From: Acanthosepion esculentum
Lineage: Eukaryota; Mollusca; Cephalopoda; Sepiida; Sepiidae
NCBI GenBank assembly: GCA_964036315.1
Contig: OZ038485.1
Span: 79,664,460 to 79,728,459, forward strand
Direction of reading: 5' to 3'
DNA: 64,000 bases
Part shown: positions 22,176 through 33,710 of the stretch, piece after piece
Layout: each line of letters starts with the position of its first letter
How positions within the stretch are numbered: the first letter of the stretch is position 1
Notes under the pieces: model-generated
What the model saw: the letters and a program-made list of their open reading frames with translations, nothing else
Told to the model about the DNA's origin: nothing
The model's database searches: none
Made by a program: the position numbers and the translations under genes

Positions 22176-25100
22176 ATCAAAATGGAATAGTTCATTATTT
22201 ATGAGGTATTGACAAAATACGTTAAAATTTCTATCTTCCCTTCTTTCATAGTTACTTTTTTCTCACTGAAGTCAAGTAGTATCTTTTCCCCGGTTTCCAC
22301 GCGATCAAAATGGAATAGTCCATTATTTATGAGGTATTGACAAAATACGTTAAAATTTCTATCTTCCCTTCTTTCATAGTTTCTTTTTTCTCACTGAAGT
22401 CAAGCAGTGTCTTTTCCCCGATTTCAACGCGATCAAAATGGACTAGTTCATTATTTATGAGGTATTGACAAAATACGTTAAAATTTCTATCTTCCCTTCT
22501 TTCATAGTGTCTTTTTTCTCACTGAAGTCAAGTAGTGTCTTTTCCCCGGTTTCCACGCGATCAAAATGGACTAGTCCATTATTTATGAGTTATTGACAAA
22601 ATACGTCAAAATGTCTATCTTCCCTTCTTTCATAGTTTCTTTTTTCTCACTGAAGTCAAGCAGTGTCTTTTCCCCGATTTCAACGCGATCAAAATGGAAT
22701 AGTCCATTATTTATGAGGTATTGACAAAATACGTTAAAATTTCTATCTTCCCTTCTTTCATAGTTTCTTTTTTCTCACTGAAGTCAAGTAATGTCTTTTC
22801 CCCGATTTCAACGCGATCAAAATGGAATAGTCCATTATTTATGAGGTATTGACAAAATATGTTAAAATTTCTATCTTACCTTCTTTCATAGTTTTTTTTT
22901 TCTCACTGAAGTGAAGTAGTATCTTTTCCCCGGTTTCCACGCGATCAAAATGGAATAGTCCATTATTTATGAGGTATTGACAAAATACGTTAAAATTTCT
23001 ATCTTCCCATCTTTCATAGTTTCTTTTTTCTCACTGAAGTCAAGCAGTGTCTTTTCCCCGATTTCAACGCGATCAAAATGGAATAGTTCATTATTTATGA
23101 GGTATTGACAAAATACGTTAAAATTTCTATCTTCCCATCTTTCATAGTTTCCTTTTTCACACTGAAGTCAAGTAGTATCTTTTCCCCGGTTTCCACGCGA
23201 TCAAAATGGAATAGTCCATTATTTATGAGGTATTGACAAAATACGTTAAAATGTCTATCTTCCCTTCTTTCATAGTTTCTTTTTTCTCACTGAAGTCAAG
23301 CAGTGTCTTTTCCCCGATTTCAACGCGATCAAAATGGAATAGTCCATTATTTATGAGGTATTGACAAAATACGTTAAAATTTCTATCTTCCCTTCTTTCA
23401 TAGTTTCTTTTTTCTCACTGAAGTCAAGTAATGTCTTTTCCCCGATTTCAACGCGATCAAAATGGAATAGTCCATTATTTATGAGGTATTGACAAAATAT
23501 GTTAAAATTTCTATCTTACCTTCTTTCATAGTTTTTTTTTTCTCACTGAAGTGAAGTAGTATCTTTTCCCCGGTTTCCACGCGATCAAAATGGAATAGTC
23601 CATTATTTATGAGGTATTGACAAAATACGTTAAAATTTCTATCTTCCCATCTTTCATAGTTTCCTTTTTCACACTGAATTCAAGTAGTATCTTTTCCCCG
23701 GTTTCCACGCGATCAAAATGGAATAGTCCATTATTTATGAGGTATTGACAAAATACGTTAAAATTTCTATCTTCCCTTCTTTCATAGTTTCTTTTTTCTC
23801 ACTGAAGTCAAGCAGTGTCTTTTCCCCGATTTCAACTCGATCAAAATGGACTAGTTCATTATTTATGAGGTATTGACAAAATACGTTAAAATTTCTATCT
23901 TCCCTTCTTTCATAGTTTCTTTTTTCTCACTGAAGTCAAGTAGTGTCTTTTCACCGGTTTCCACGCGATCAAAATGGACTAGTCCATTATTTATGAGGTA
24001 TTGACAATATACGTTAAAATGTCTATCTTCCCTTCTTTCATAGTTTCTTTTTTCTCACTGAAGTCAAGCAGTGTCTTTTCCCCGATTTCAACGCGATCAA
24101 AATGGAATAGTCCATTATTTATGAGGTATTGACAAAATACGTTAAAATTTCTATCTTCCCTTCTTTCATAGTTTCTTTTTTCTCACTGAAGTCAAGTAGT
24201 GTCTTTTCCCCGGTTTACACGCGATCAAAATGGACTAGTCCATTATGTATGAGGTATTGACAAAATACGTTAAAATTTCTATCTTCCCTTCTTTCATAGT
24301 TTTTTTTTCTCACTGAAGTCAAGTAGTATCTTTTCCCCGGTTTCCACGCGATCAAAATGGAATAGTCCATTATTTATGAGGTATTGACAAAATACGTTAA
24401 AATTTCTATCTTCCCTTCTTTCATAGTTTCTTTTTTCTCACTGAAGTCAAGCAGTGTCTTTTCCCCGATTTCAACGCGATCAAAATGGAATAGTCCATTA
24501 TTTATGAGGTATTGACAAAATATGTTAAAATTTCTATCTTACCTTCTTTCATAGTTTCTTTTTTCTCACTGAAGTGAAGTAGTATCTTTTCCCCGGTTTC
24601 CACGCGATCAAAATGGAATAGTCCATTATTTATGAGGTATTGACAAAATACGTTAAAATTTCTATCTTCCCTACTCTCATAGTTTCTTTTTTCTCACTCA
24701 AGTCAAGCAGTGTCTTTTCCCCGATTTCAACGCGATCAAAATGGACTAGTTCATTATTTATGAGGTATTGACAAAATACGTTAAAATTTCAATCTTCCCT
24801 TCTTTCATAGTTTCTTTTTTCTCACTGAAGTCAAGTCGTGTCTTTTCCCCGGTTTCCACGCGATCAAAATGAACTAGTCCATTATTTATGAGGTATTGAC
24901 AAAATACGTTAAAATTTCTATCTTCCCTTCTTTCATAGTTTCTTTTTTCTCACTGAAGTCAAGTAGTATCTTTTCCCCGGTTTCCACGCGATCAAAATGG
25001 AATAGTCCATTATTTATGAGGTATTGACAAAATACGTTAAAATGTCTATCTTTCCTTCTTTCATAGTTTCTTTTTTCTCACTGAAGTCAAGCAGTGTCTT

Positions 25101-27588
25101 TTCCCCGATTTCAACGCGATCAAAATAGAATAGTCCATTATTTATGAGGTATTGACAAAATACGTTAAAATTTCTATCTTCCCTTCTTTCATAGTTACTT
25201 TTTTCTCACTGAAGTCAAGTAGTATCTTTTCCCCGGTTTCCACGCGATCAAAATGGAATAGTCCATTATTTATGAGGTATTGACAAAATACGTTAAAATT
25301 TCTATCTTCCCTTCTTTCATAGTTTCTTTTTTCTCACTGAAGTCAAGCAGTGTCTTTTCCCCGATTTCAACGCGATCAAAATGGACTAGTTCATTATTTA
25401 TGAGGTATTGACAAAATACGTTAAAATTTCTATCTTCCCTTCTTTCATCGTTTCTTTTTTCTCACTGAAGTCAAGTAGTGTCTTTTCCCCGGTTTCCACG
25501 CGATCAAAATGGACTAGTCCATTATCGATGAGGTATTGACAAAATACGTTAAAATTTCTATCTTCCCATCTTTCATAGTTTCCTTTTTCACACTGAAGTC
25601 AAGTAGTATCTTTTCCCCGGTTTCCACGCGATCAAAATGGAATAGTCCATTATTTATGAGGTATTGACAAAATACGTTAAAATTTCTATCTTCCCTTCTT
25701 TCATAGTTTCTTTTTTCTCAGTGAAGTCAAGCAGTGTCTTTTCCCCGATTTCAACTCGATCAAAATGGACTAGTTCATTATTTATGAGGTATTGACAAAA
25801 TACGTTAAAATTTCTATCTTCCCTTCTTTCATAGTTTCTTTTTTCTCACTGAAGTCAAGTAGTGTCTTTTCCCCGGTTTCCACGCGATCAAAATGGACTA
25901 GTCCATTATTTATGAGGTATTGACAAAATACGTTAAAATTTCTATCTTCTCTTCTTTCATAGTTTCTTTTTTCTCACTGAAGTCAAGTAGTATCTTTTCC
26001 CCGGTTTCCACGCGATCAAAATGGACTAGTCCATTATTTATGAGGTATTGACAAAATACGTTAAAATGTCTATCTTCCCTTCTTTCATAGTTTCTTTTTT
26101 CTCACTGAAGTCAAGTAATGTCTTTTCCCCGATTTCAACGCGATCAAAATGGAATAGTCCATTATTTATGAGGTATTGACAAAATATGTTAAAATTTCTA
26201 TCTTACCTTCTTTCATAGTTTTTTTTTTTCTCACTGAAGTGAAGTAGTATCTTTTCCCAGGTTTCCACGAGATCAAAATGGAATAGTCCATTATTTATGA
26301 GGTATTGACAAAATACGTTAAAATTTCTATCTTCCCATCTTTCATAGTTTCTTTTTTCTCACTGAAGTCAAGCAGTGTCTTTTCCCCGATTTCAACGCGA
26401 TCAAAATGGACTAGTTCATTATTTATGAGGTATTGACAAAATACGTTAAAATTTCTATCTTCCCTTCTTTCATAGTTTCTTTTTTCTCACTGAAGTCAAG
26501 TAATGTCTTTTCCCCGGTTTCCACGCGATCAAAATGGACTAGTCCATTATCTATGAGGTATTGACAAAATACGTTAAAATTTCTATCTTCCCTTCTTTCA
26601 TAGTTACCTTTTTCTCACTGAAGTCATGTAGTATCTTTTCCCCGGTTTCCACGCGATCAAAATGGAATAGTCCATTATTTATGAGGTATTGACAAAATAC
26701 GTTAAAATTTCTATCTTCCCTTCTTTCATAGTTTCTTTTTCTCAGTGTAGTCAAGCAGTGTCTTTTCCCCGATTTCAACTCGATCAAAATGGACTAGTTC
26801 ATTATTTATGAGGTATTGACAAAATACGTTAAAATTTCTATCTTCCCTTCTTTCATAGTTTCTTTTTTCTCACTGAAGTCAAGCAGTGTCTTTTCCCCGA
26901 TTTCAACACGATCAAAATGGACTAGTTCATTATTTATGAGGTATTGACAAAATACGTTAAAATTTCTATCTTCCCTTCTTTCATAGTTTCTTTTTTCTCA
27001 CTGAAGTCAAGCAGTGTCTTTTCCCCGATTTCAACGCGATCAAATTGGACTAGTTCATTGTTTATGAGGTATTGACAAAATACGTTAAAATTTCTATCTT
27101 CCATTCTTTCATAGTTTCTTTTTTCTCACTGAAGTCAAGCAGTGTCTTTTCCCCGATTTCAACGCGATCAAAATGGACTAGTTCATTATTTATGAGGTAT
27201 TGACAAAATACGTTAAAATTTCTATCTTCCCTTCTTTCATAGTTTCTTTTTTCTCACTGAAGTCAAGCAGTGTCTTTTCCCCGATTTCAACGCGATCAAA
27301 ATGGACTAGTTCATTATTCATGAGGTATTGACAAAATACGTTAAAATTTCTATCTTCCCTTCTTTCATAGTTCTTTTTTCTCACTGAAGTCAAGCAGTGT
27401 CTTTTCCCCGATTTCAACGCGATCAAAATGGACTAGTTCATTATTTATGAGGTATTGACAAAATACGTTAAAATTTCTATCTTCCCTTCTTTCATAGTTT
27501 CTTTTTTCTCACTGAAGTCAAGCAGTGTCTTTTCCCCGATTTCAACGTGATCAAAATGGAATAGTCCATTATTTATATGATATTGGCA
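22176..27588. repeat. 128-bp satellite, about 42 periods, copy 1
   Basis: The marker gatcaaaatgg is found at 22176, 22303, 22431, 22559 and so on to 27549: 5373 bp, or 42 periods of 128 bp. Units are homogeneous. They fall into types, mainly one with gtagtatc...ggtttccacg...ggaatagtcc and one with gcagtgtc...gatttcaacg...ggactagttc, plus recombinants. A rare unit (aaaatatgttaaaa with tatcttacc) recurs at 22853, 23493, 24517 and 26181, all multiples of 128 apart (5, 8 and 13 units). The last units (about 26760-27550) are almost all of the second type. Confidence 0.97.
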
Positions 27589-27892
27589 GGGCGTAACGTT
27601 CGTGAAAACTCAGTAACGCTCTACCAAAGGAAGGGATATTCAGTTATTACATGACGGCTGGCAGAAGGAGAAGTAAAAGAAATGCCCGACATGCCAAGTG
27701 ATGAAGACATTGCAAGATAAATTGTAAGAATGTGAATCAGGGTAGCAAAAATTATAACAACAATTTCGCTAATCGCAAGCACTGTATCGAAGATGGACAT
27801 TCTGAAGACTCCTTTTCGCAGTTTAGTCCAACGCTCACAACTATTTTGACAACTGTGAATAAAATTGTGAGAAAATGAATGCTCAATTTCTC
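27589..27892. other. No recognised element (also 43141-43448)
   Basis: Single-copy-looking sequence between the satellite and a SINE; no motif recognised. Confidence 0.5.
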
Positions 27893-28172
27893 AAGCCGTA
27901 CCGGGAAGTAAAGTGGAGTAATGAATAGCAGTGCGGATTGAGGAATAGGAGAGCCGAGTTCGAATCTATTACATTCACTTACGTGCTAATACCCTTGGGA
28001 GAAGTTATGAATCCCCTTCCTCTCCTTTCAGCTATGGGTAAATAGCAGAACAGACCTGGTTCTATAGCGTTGGATGGCAGCTGCTCTACCGTAGAAAGAA
28101 ATAGCAACCGACCGAAGGAAAAAAAATGCCTCGTCAGTGATGTAACGAAAGATATATGGTCGCCTATGGGTG
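27893..28172 (+). mobile_element. Second SINE family (B), copy 1
   Basis: The head tggagtaatgaatagc resembles a pol III A box with one or two mismatches, and gagttcgaatctatt contains a good B box. The body (cttacgtgctaataccc, cagctatgggtaaatagc, gttctatagc, gctctaccgtagaaagaaat) is shared with 59435-59690, which proves a dispersed element. The end is near gatatatgg. Confidence 0.82.
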
Positions 28173-28664
28173 TATGTTACAACAGTAAACAACTCACTTT
28201 ATATATTCGTGTTTATATTCCTTAAAGCTCCATTTAATAAAGAACAACCATTTATATTTTTTATTCAAGCACAATGAATAGCAGAAGTCTGTCTGAAATT
28301 TGCAATACAGATTTTGAAATGTAAATTAAAGACATTAAATTGATACGCCAGATCCTTTTATTCACAAAAAGACGTTTTATTTATTACCATGTAAATTGTA
28401 TAATATGACAAAAACAACTTTCTTTTCGGTGTGAACTCCATTGCAAAAAGGAATACAGACGTAATCTAAGTAGCTTCAAGCATGAAACCATGCATAAACA
28501 TGCTACGACTGAGGCATAAAGTTGAGAAAAATGAAGACCTAACAACAGAGATATTATTTCTGTTAACTCAAGCGAAAGCATAACTGATATTTTGCTTGAA
28601 AAGTTGTCAGTTAAAGGCGGAAAGAGAGGTAAGAGAAAATAGCAGTGTGAGTGTAACAAAGCGG

Positions 28665-28668
<4 letters not shown>
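28173..28668. other. No recognised element (also 43727-44222)
   Basis: AT-rich, with no recognised motif. A long minus-strand open frame here extends into the (AT)n tract and is an artefact of the dinucleotide repeat. Confidence 0.5.

Positions 28669-28714
<46 letters not shown>
28669..28714. repeat. (TA)n microsatellite, copy 1
   Basis: Pure TA run of about 46 bp; the corresponding run in copy 2 (44223-44282) is about 14 bp longer. Confidence 0.98.
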
Positions 28715-28719
<5 letters not shown>

Positions 28720-28852
28720 TTTCCAAGCGTAGCTTAGATGTGACACAAGACCGAAAGGATGGAGCTCCCAGTGAGGATCGATCTCACTACTCAGTCGTAC
28801 GTGTTCCAGCAAGACAAGCTTGCAAACAATTACGCCACATCGAGGTGCCCAA
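28715..28852 (-). mobile_element. Well-preserved tRNA-derived SINE, minus strand, copy 1
   Basis: On the minus strand it starts near 28852 with an exact A box, TGGCGTAATTG, followed by gtttgcaagc, the phrase acgactgagtagtgag, an exact B box gatcgatcc, and the tail acatctaagctacgcttgg. This is the best copy in the window of the SINE family seen at 14140, 17101 and 21310. Microsatellites bound it on both sides, (TA)n at its 3' end and (CA)n(TA)n at its 5' end. Confidence 0.9.
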
Positions 28853-28858
28853 ACACAA

Positions 28859-28940
<82 letters not shown>
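28853..28940. repeat. (CA)n(TA)n compound microsatellite, copy 1
   Basis: About 22 bp of CA followed by about 61 bp of TA. Copy 2 is several times longer. Confidence 0.97.
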
Positions 28941-28943
<3 letters not shown>

Positions 28944-29225
28944 GCGCATTTTTGAAGCAACATCAGACACACCTTAATAACTTTACATTGTATTAATATC
29001 ATTATTAACGTAATGAAAACCACAGTTAGAATGAATAACATTGGCGCATTAATTTAACAGATTTACTAAACAAGTAACCATTTTTCCAAAGACATGTCTT
29101 CAAGATAAATAGATAGATGATAAATTATCTTTTGAAACATTTCACATTGACACGTGAGACTTGGTTTCTTTCTTGTCAAATGCAAGAAAATTATCCTGTT
29201 TTCATTTTTACAGTCATATATGTAT
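28941..29225 (+). repeat. Dispersed repeat Y, copy 1
   Basis: Begins gtagcgcattttt directly after the TA run and includes agatttactaaacaagtaaccattt and aataaatagatagatgataaatt. The same sequence occurs diverged and inverted at 62885-63150, also next to a TA run. No coding capacity. Compared with copy 2 and the inverted copy, 38 bp at the left end are missing here. Confidence 0.85.
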
Positions 29226-29248
29226 AATGCGTTACCTCTTCGTCATCG

Positions 29249-29322
29249 AGGCTTGATGGTGCAGTTGGTATGACGTTTGCCTCATATCGTAACTGTCCGG
29301 GTTTTAATTCTCGGTAGTGGAT
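29249..29322 (+). tRNA. tRNA-like sequence (CAT anticodon-loop-like), probably pseudogene or SINE head, copy 1
   Basis: The sequence ggcttgatggtgcagttggta has an exact A box (TGGTGCAGTTG); gcctcatatcg fits an anticodon arm with CAT; and gtccgggttttaattctcgg is a T arm whose loop deviates from the B box consensus. The acceptor ends do not pair convincingly. The most likely explanation is a tRNA-derived SINE head or a tRNA pseudogene rather than a working tRNA-Met. Confidence 0.5.
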
Positions 29323-29479
29323 GCTCATTGCTGGTGAGTCCCAAATATAGGACGAAACGGCAATCCAGTGCTTTCCGGAGCCTGGAAAACAATAAACATA
29401 CTCTCAGGAAGAAAATCAAAGCCTTTCATAATGTTCAAAGGCGCTTCCGCTGAAAAACGTAAAGCTAACCTTTTTGAAC

Positions 29480-30195
29480 TCCTTAAAATACTCATGGGAG
29501 AAGCATCGTAATCATTCGTCTTCCACTCCCAATACATCAAATACCCAATACACTGGGCATAATCTCCATTCCATTTACGCTCGATGAACTCGAAACAACA
29601 CTCACACATATTGCCAACAACAAATCTCCAGGTCTTGACAATATACCTGCATTGTGGAAATATCTAATATTTCATTACCTCCTCCTTGAATTTTGAACCA
29701 CACATTCATACACCATTAGCTGAAGAGCGGAATAGTCCCTGTTCCAAAAAAAGGTGGTCGGTCAAGTGCGACAAACTATAGGGGTATAGCAACCATGCCA
29801 AATGCAGCAAAGGTTTACAATAACTTTCTGATAAATAGGATAGTCCCTAACATCGATCCATTCCTCCGAAAGAGACAGAATGGGTTTAGAAGAGGCAGGT
29901 CAGCAACTGATCAAATCCTCTCAATCGCCGCGTACTGGAAGAGATGAAAAAAGATGTCACACTCTGTTTTGTTGACTTTCGCAAGGCGTTTAATTCTATC
30001 AACATAAATATTATGGTCAAAATCCTCCAACTCTGTGGTATTCCCTCTAGTATTGTTGAAGCATTTAGAACTCTGTACAGAATCACCACTGCCACCGTTG
30101 TATCGCCTGATGGCAAGACTTTTTGAAGTTAAAGCAGGAGTTCTACAAGGCGAAATACTTGCTCCTTTTCTGTTTATATTTGTTTTGGGCATTAT
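29480..30195 (+). pseudogene. Second LINE family reverse transcriptase fragment, copy 1
   Basis: Frames on the plus strand give DELETTLTHIANNKSPGLDN (29584-29645), PVPKKGGRSSATNYRGIATM (29732-29800), RKRQNGFRRGRSATDQILSI (29867-29930), VTLCFVDFRKAFNSININ (29956-30010), LCGIPSSIVEAF, TATVVSPDGKTF and VKAGVLQGEILAPFLFI (30127-30180). This is the fingers-palm order of non-LTR reverse transcriptases (PNYRPI-like, QxGFR, VFVDFxKAFDSI, GVLQGDxLAP). The catalytic FADD part that should follow is absent. Stops at 29680-29735, 29945 and 30124 show that it is dead. Confidence 0.88.
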
Positions 30196-30699
30196 CTGTG
30201 CATCTTGAAAGACGACTGGATAGAACATATACAAATCTGCTTAGAAATATCAAGAAAACCAGTTAGTAATTCCATTCAATGCTTAACACAATTTAGGAAA
30301 ATTGAAACCAAACTCCCTTAAGCTCAAACCAAAGCGATTGCAGTTTGCCAGTCACTACCACCAATCGGACGGGATGGTCGTTCCATCCTTACTTTTATGG
30401 CATCCTTCTAGAGGTGTCTTCTCACGAAAGTTAACTTTCACAGACACAAATGGCTCCAGACATTGGGGATCTGAGTATGTCAAGGCAGGACCGAGCAGTG
30501 TTAATGGTATTCCGACCAACCACAACGTGGTCGAAGGATAATGATGATGACGAAGTTACCTTATCTCATTGCATGGTTACGAACTGTAAACGATTTTCAT
30601 TTTTTTTAATACGCCTCTCCTCCGTTGAATGCATCAGATAGTCAAAACACATATTTAACAAAAATTAAATTTTAAATTTTAGCGTCACCCCGCTTTCAT
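30196..30699. other. Unassigned stretch after the LINE (also 46024-46496)
   Basis: The plus-strand frame 30302-30541 reads in part GVFSRKLTFTDTNGSRHWGS; no family recognised. It may be the 3' tail of the LINE or an unrelated insertion. Confidence 0.4.
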
Positions 30700-31440
30700 G
30701 CACATATCTAGTTACATCCGATGAAGTCTTAAAGAACGAAACGCGTTACACAAAAGCATATTTTCCACAAACATAGATTTTCCTAACTGTTCATGATATA
30801 TAAAAAAGGTACATATCATTTTTTTATATTATGACAGTACTTACTGGTCAGACCTACACTTTGATGTTGGTCAGCATGGCATTATCTTTAACATGTGAAA
30901 GCACGTGCGATATCCTGCCCACGTCAGCCGCCAACAAGTGAGGTAACAAATTTTAGGTGGTTAAGGGGATACTGCCACTCCTGGCGCAACCAGCAGCTTT
31001 TGCCACCGGACAGGGTATTGTTTTTGTATACGCGTCAGTCTCTTGCGATTTCATTTTACAACTGAAATGTTCAACATTGTGTTAAAAACGGTTTGCTTTT
31101 GATCATTAACCAATGAATACCGCGCTCGTAGCGACCATTATCACTGGCATAATATGTAAGTTAAACAGATGTGTTTCACGTCGGAATAGCATTGTGTTGC
31201 AAGCAAGGTTATATTTAACTTGGTTTATTTTAGAACTTGACCAGATGCAACTCGATTATTTTTTAGCCTTGGTCTGAAGATGATGCGAAGCACTTTTTGG
31301 GTTCAGATTGACCTTTTAAGGAATTCACGGCACTCAAGCTCAGTAGGTAGTACATGATATGTCCATCTCTTTTCCACGCAGTCGGATCGCAGCGATTCTC
31401 CTCCCATGGAACCGTTAATTCGATTTGAGGACACTTTGAA
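30700..31440 (-). repeat. Dispersed repeat X, copy 1
   Basis: Aligns, as reverse complement, with 61275-62118 through many blocks: acatatctagttacatc, gatgaagtc...gacgaaacgcg, ggtcagcatggcattatcttta, gtgaaagcacgtgcgat, cttttgccaccggacaggg, cagtctcttgcgatttc, gtttcacgtcgg and gcagtcggatcgcagcgatt. About 740 bp, no clear coding region. Family unknown to me. Confidence 0.88.
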
Positions 31441-31959
31441 TCAGACCACGCTACACTATTAACTTCTATGGGTTATTTAATTAATCCACACGAAATTTTA
31501 TGCTTTCAAGAACAGATATTTTATAGATACTCCAAGTATAACGCTTCTTTACATGTATAGTTTGTAGATTATAAAATGTATTCAGGTCAGGGTGGGTTTA
31601 GGGAAAACAGTTAGGAAGTGGTTTCATTCTTCTGAAAACCTCCACCCGATGTCAGGCCTTGCTGTCAGGTGTAGTTTATCGTCACACACAGGATGAAAGT
31701 GTCTAATTCTTTGATTACTAACTTAGAATGAATCACCGTATAGCCTCGAACAAATTTGGTTCATGTGATGGCTCTGTAACAGTGTCTTAAATAAGAGTAA
31801 GTCTTTAATCCTTCATCTCATCACTCAGTTTGAGAATTTAACATCTGTTGATTAAACAAAATGTGTTGCTCGTATATTCTCTTCAAATTCTACTCTTGAT
31901 TCATTTGTAGTGTTTTTGCCTGATATTTCACTGGGTCTCTATCGAGTAATGTGCTATCA
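31441..31959. other. No recognised element (also 47238-47764)
   Basis: Copy 2 has an additional 10-bp piece near 47329 (taattttata). No motif recognised. Confidence 0.45.
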
Positions 31960-33640
31960 TCTCAAAACTGGACCCCCATAAAACATGTAAACTTGATGAT
32001 ATCACTGGAATAGTTCTTAAGAAAGTTGCTCCTGAACTGCTTTCTGATCTATCTAAACTCTATAATAAATGCCGTGCCGCTTCTTCTTTCACTGCTTGTT
32101 GAAAACCTTCTTCTGCAGTCCCAGTATTTAAGAACTCGAACCGTCTGATCATTCCGATTATCGGCCTATTAGATTCTACCTCTCTAATCAACTATGTATT
32201 AGCATAGTATCTCACTTCGCAGGATCTTTTTTTTTCCAGATAAGCAATATGGTTTACACTTCAACTGCATACTTATTAACGGTCTGAAAGATTCTATCAA
32301 GCTTTAGATGAGAATGATGACGTTCTGGCCGTTGCTTCTGACATTTCAAATGCATTTGACAGAGTTTGGCATGACTGACTTCTCGCAAGTTTAAAGGTAT
32401 AGGGTATTTCTGAGCGAAATGATTCAGTCTTATCAAATCATGAAATGAATGTTGTTTGAACAGTCACTCTTCTTGATTTTTGTGCATTAATTCAAGTACT
32501 CCCGGTCTGTATACTTGGACCTACGTTTTTTTTCTAATGTTTATAAACGAACGTCATGATGTCTTCGTTTATCAACACAATACCCATGCTTATGACACAA
32601 CTATTTAATCATATCTTATTAGTAAGTCTGATCAGTTGGATATACTCAAATTGGCAGATCATCTAAAAAAATCACCAACCATCTATTATTAACTGGGGCA
32701 AGAAATGGATTGCTAATTTTAACGCATCCAAAACGAAACTGCTTTCTTAATCATATGAGAGAATCTCTTTTGCTTTTCATCAGCATGGCTGATGCTAATT
32801 TTCAGGATAGTGTATCATTGCTCCTTCCTGGACTAACATTTTACGCTGACATGAAGTGGAAACATTATATTGAATTAATTGCTAGGTTTGTTGCTAATAA
32901 GGTTGAATCACTGTGCCATGAAAATGTTTCTCGCCAGAAACTATCATACACATTTATAAGTCTACCACTCATCCATGCATTGAATATTGTTACTGTTGTT
33001 GCCTTGTTAGGGACAGAAATAAAGACACAAAGAGAGGAATTGAGTTAAACAAATATATTAACAGAAACAGTAATACAAACAAATACAAACGAGAGTGTTA
33101 CAGCAAAAATGTTCGGTCGGAGTGACAGAGCTGACTGCTGGAAACTTCCCACTCCAAAGGGCAGTACCTGCTCCTATTTTTAGCCGGTAAACTCCATGCG
33201 TGCGTGGGTAAATTACCATAACAGCTACCATATCTGGTCTCGTGATTTTGCTATATATACAGAGATTCTTGATAACAACCAAAGAAATATTTGTAAAGTC
33301 ATTGGTCATGACTTGGTATCTTGGGTTCAGTCATTATTTTCACCGCCGTGGCGTAGCTTCCTTGTGTTTTTTCCATAAATATTTTCATGATATTTTTTCC
33401 GATGGACTTTCCTCTTTGATACCTTGAATTTATGAAATTAAGTCTACAACGAGATTGGCGGCAAGGTCTCATCATTTTAAAGTTAAAATGGCTACATGTA
33501 ATTACAAATTCTATGATAATAGTTTCTTCTCTCGCACTTCTCGCTTGTGGAAACACTTCAGGCTTCTTGCTTTCCGTTCACCTATGATTTTCAAACATTA
33601 AATAGAACGTCAATCTTTTGCATTCGTAATTCCTGTCTTT
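31960..33640 (+). pseudogene. CR1/Jockey-like LINE reverse transcriptase, copy 1, split by a solo LTR
   Basis: Order on the plus strand: LDDITGIVLKKVAPELLSDL (about 31992-32050), VPVFKNSNRL (32120), FYQALDENDDVLAVASDISN and AFDRVWHD (32300-32375), LGPTFFL (32515), YDTTI (32590), HMRESLLLFISMADANFQDS, LLPGLTFYADMKWKHYIELI, ANKVESLC (32750-32920), then after the LTR at 32994-33223 it resumes with WSRDFAIYTEILDNNQRNIC, KVIGHDLVSW and SHYFHRR. This is the typical palm, thumb and C-terminal region of LINEs annotated as jockey-like mobile elements. The YADD is lost and stops are frequent. Confidence 0.88.
32994..33223 (-). mobile_element. Solo LTR inside the LINE, copy 1
   Basis: Starts tgttgttgccttgttagg and ends accataaca, with 5-bp flanks gttac and gctac (one mismatch) as target duplication. 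LINE coding resumes directly afterwards, which marks it as an insertion. It resembles the LTR at 10659-10899 in ends and internal words (gttagg, caaatatattaacagaaacagtaatacaa against caaagatatattacacagaataataatacaa), so it is a related Gypsy LTR in the same orientation. The minus-strand TATA region reads ctaaaaatagg here, against ctataaatagg in copy 2. Confidence 0.82.
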
Positions 33641-33710
33641 TTTATTGTTCACTCTCCTTAATAATGTAACAGTGACTTTCATCACAAACTTAAATTAAAA
33701 TACTTACTTT

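Noticed and set aside
26551..27426. Minus-strand frames in the satellite with words like TGEK and HFDR that recall C2H2 zinc-finger linkers
   Set aside because: No Cys-x2-Cys or His-x3-His pairs at finger spacing, and the period does not fit 84 bp. The resemblance is best explained by chance.
22176..27588. The 128-bp array as a CRISPR array or a repetitive protein gene
   Set aside because: There are no variable spacers between constant repeats: the whole unit is repeated. 128 is not a multiple of three, so frames close after about two units. The wider context is eukaryotic.
28384..28878. A 164-codon minus-strand frame as a membrane protein gene
   Set aside because: It runs through the SINE and the TA and CA microsatellites; its hydrophobic look comes from simple-sequence composition, and its length differs between duplicates because of the TA run.
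29249..29322. Functional tRNA-Met gene
   Set aside because: The A box is exact, but the T loop is mutated, the acceptor ends do not pair well and the same T-loop defect is in both duplicates. A SINE head or pseudogene is more likely.
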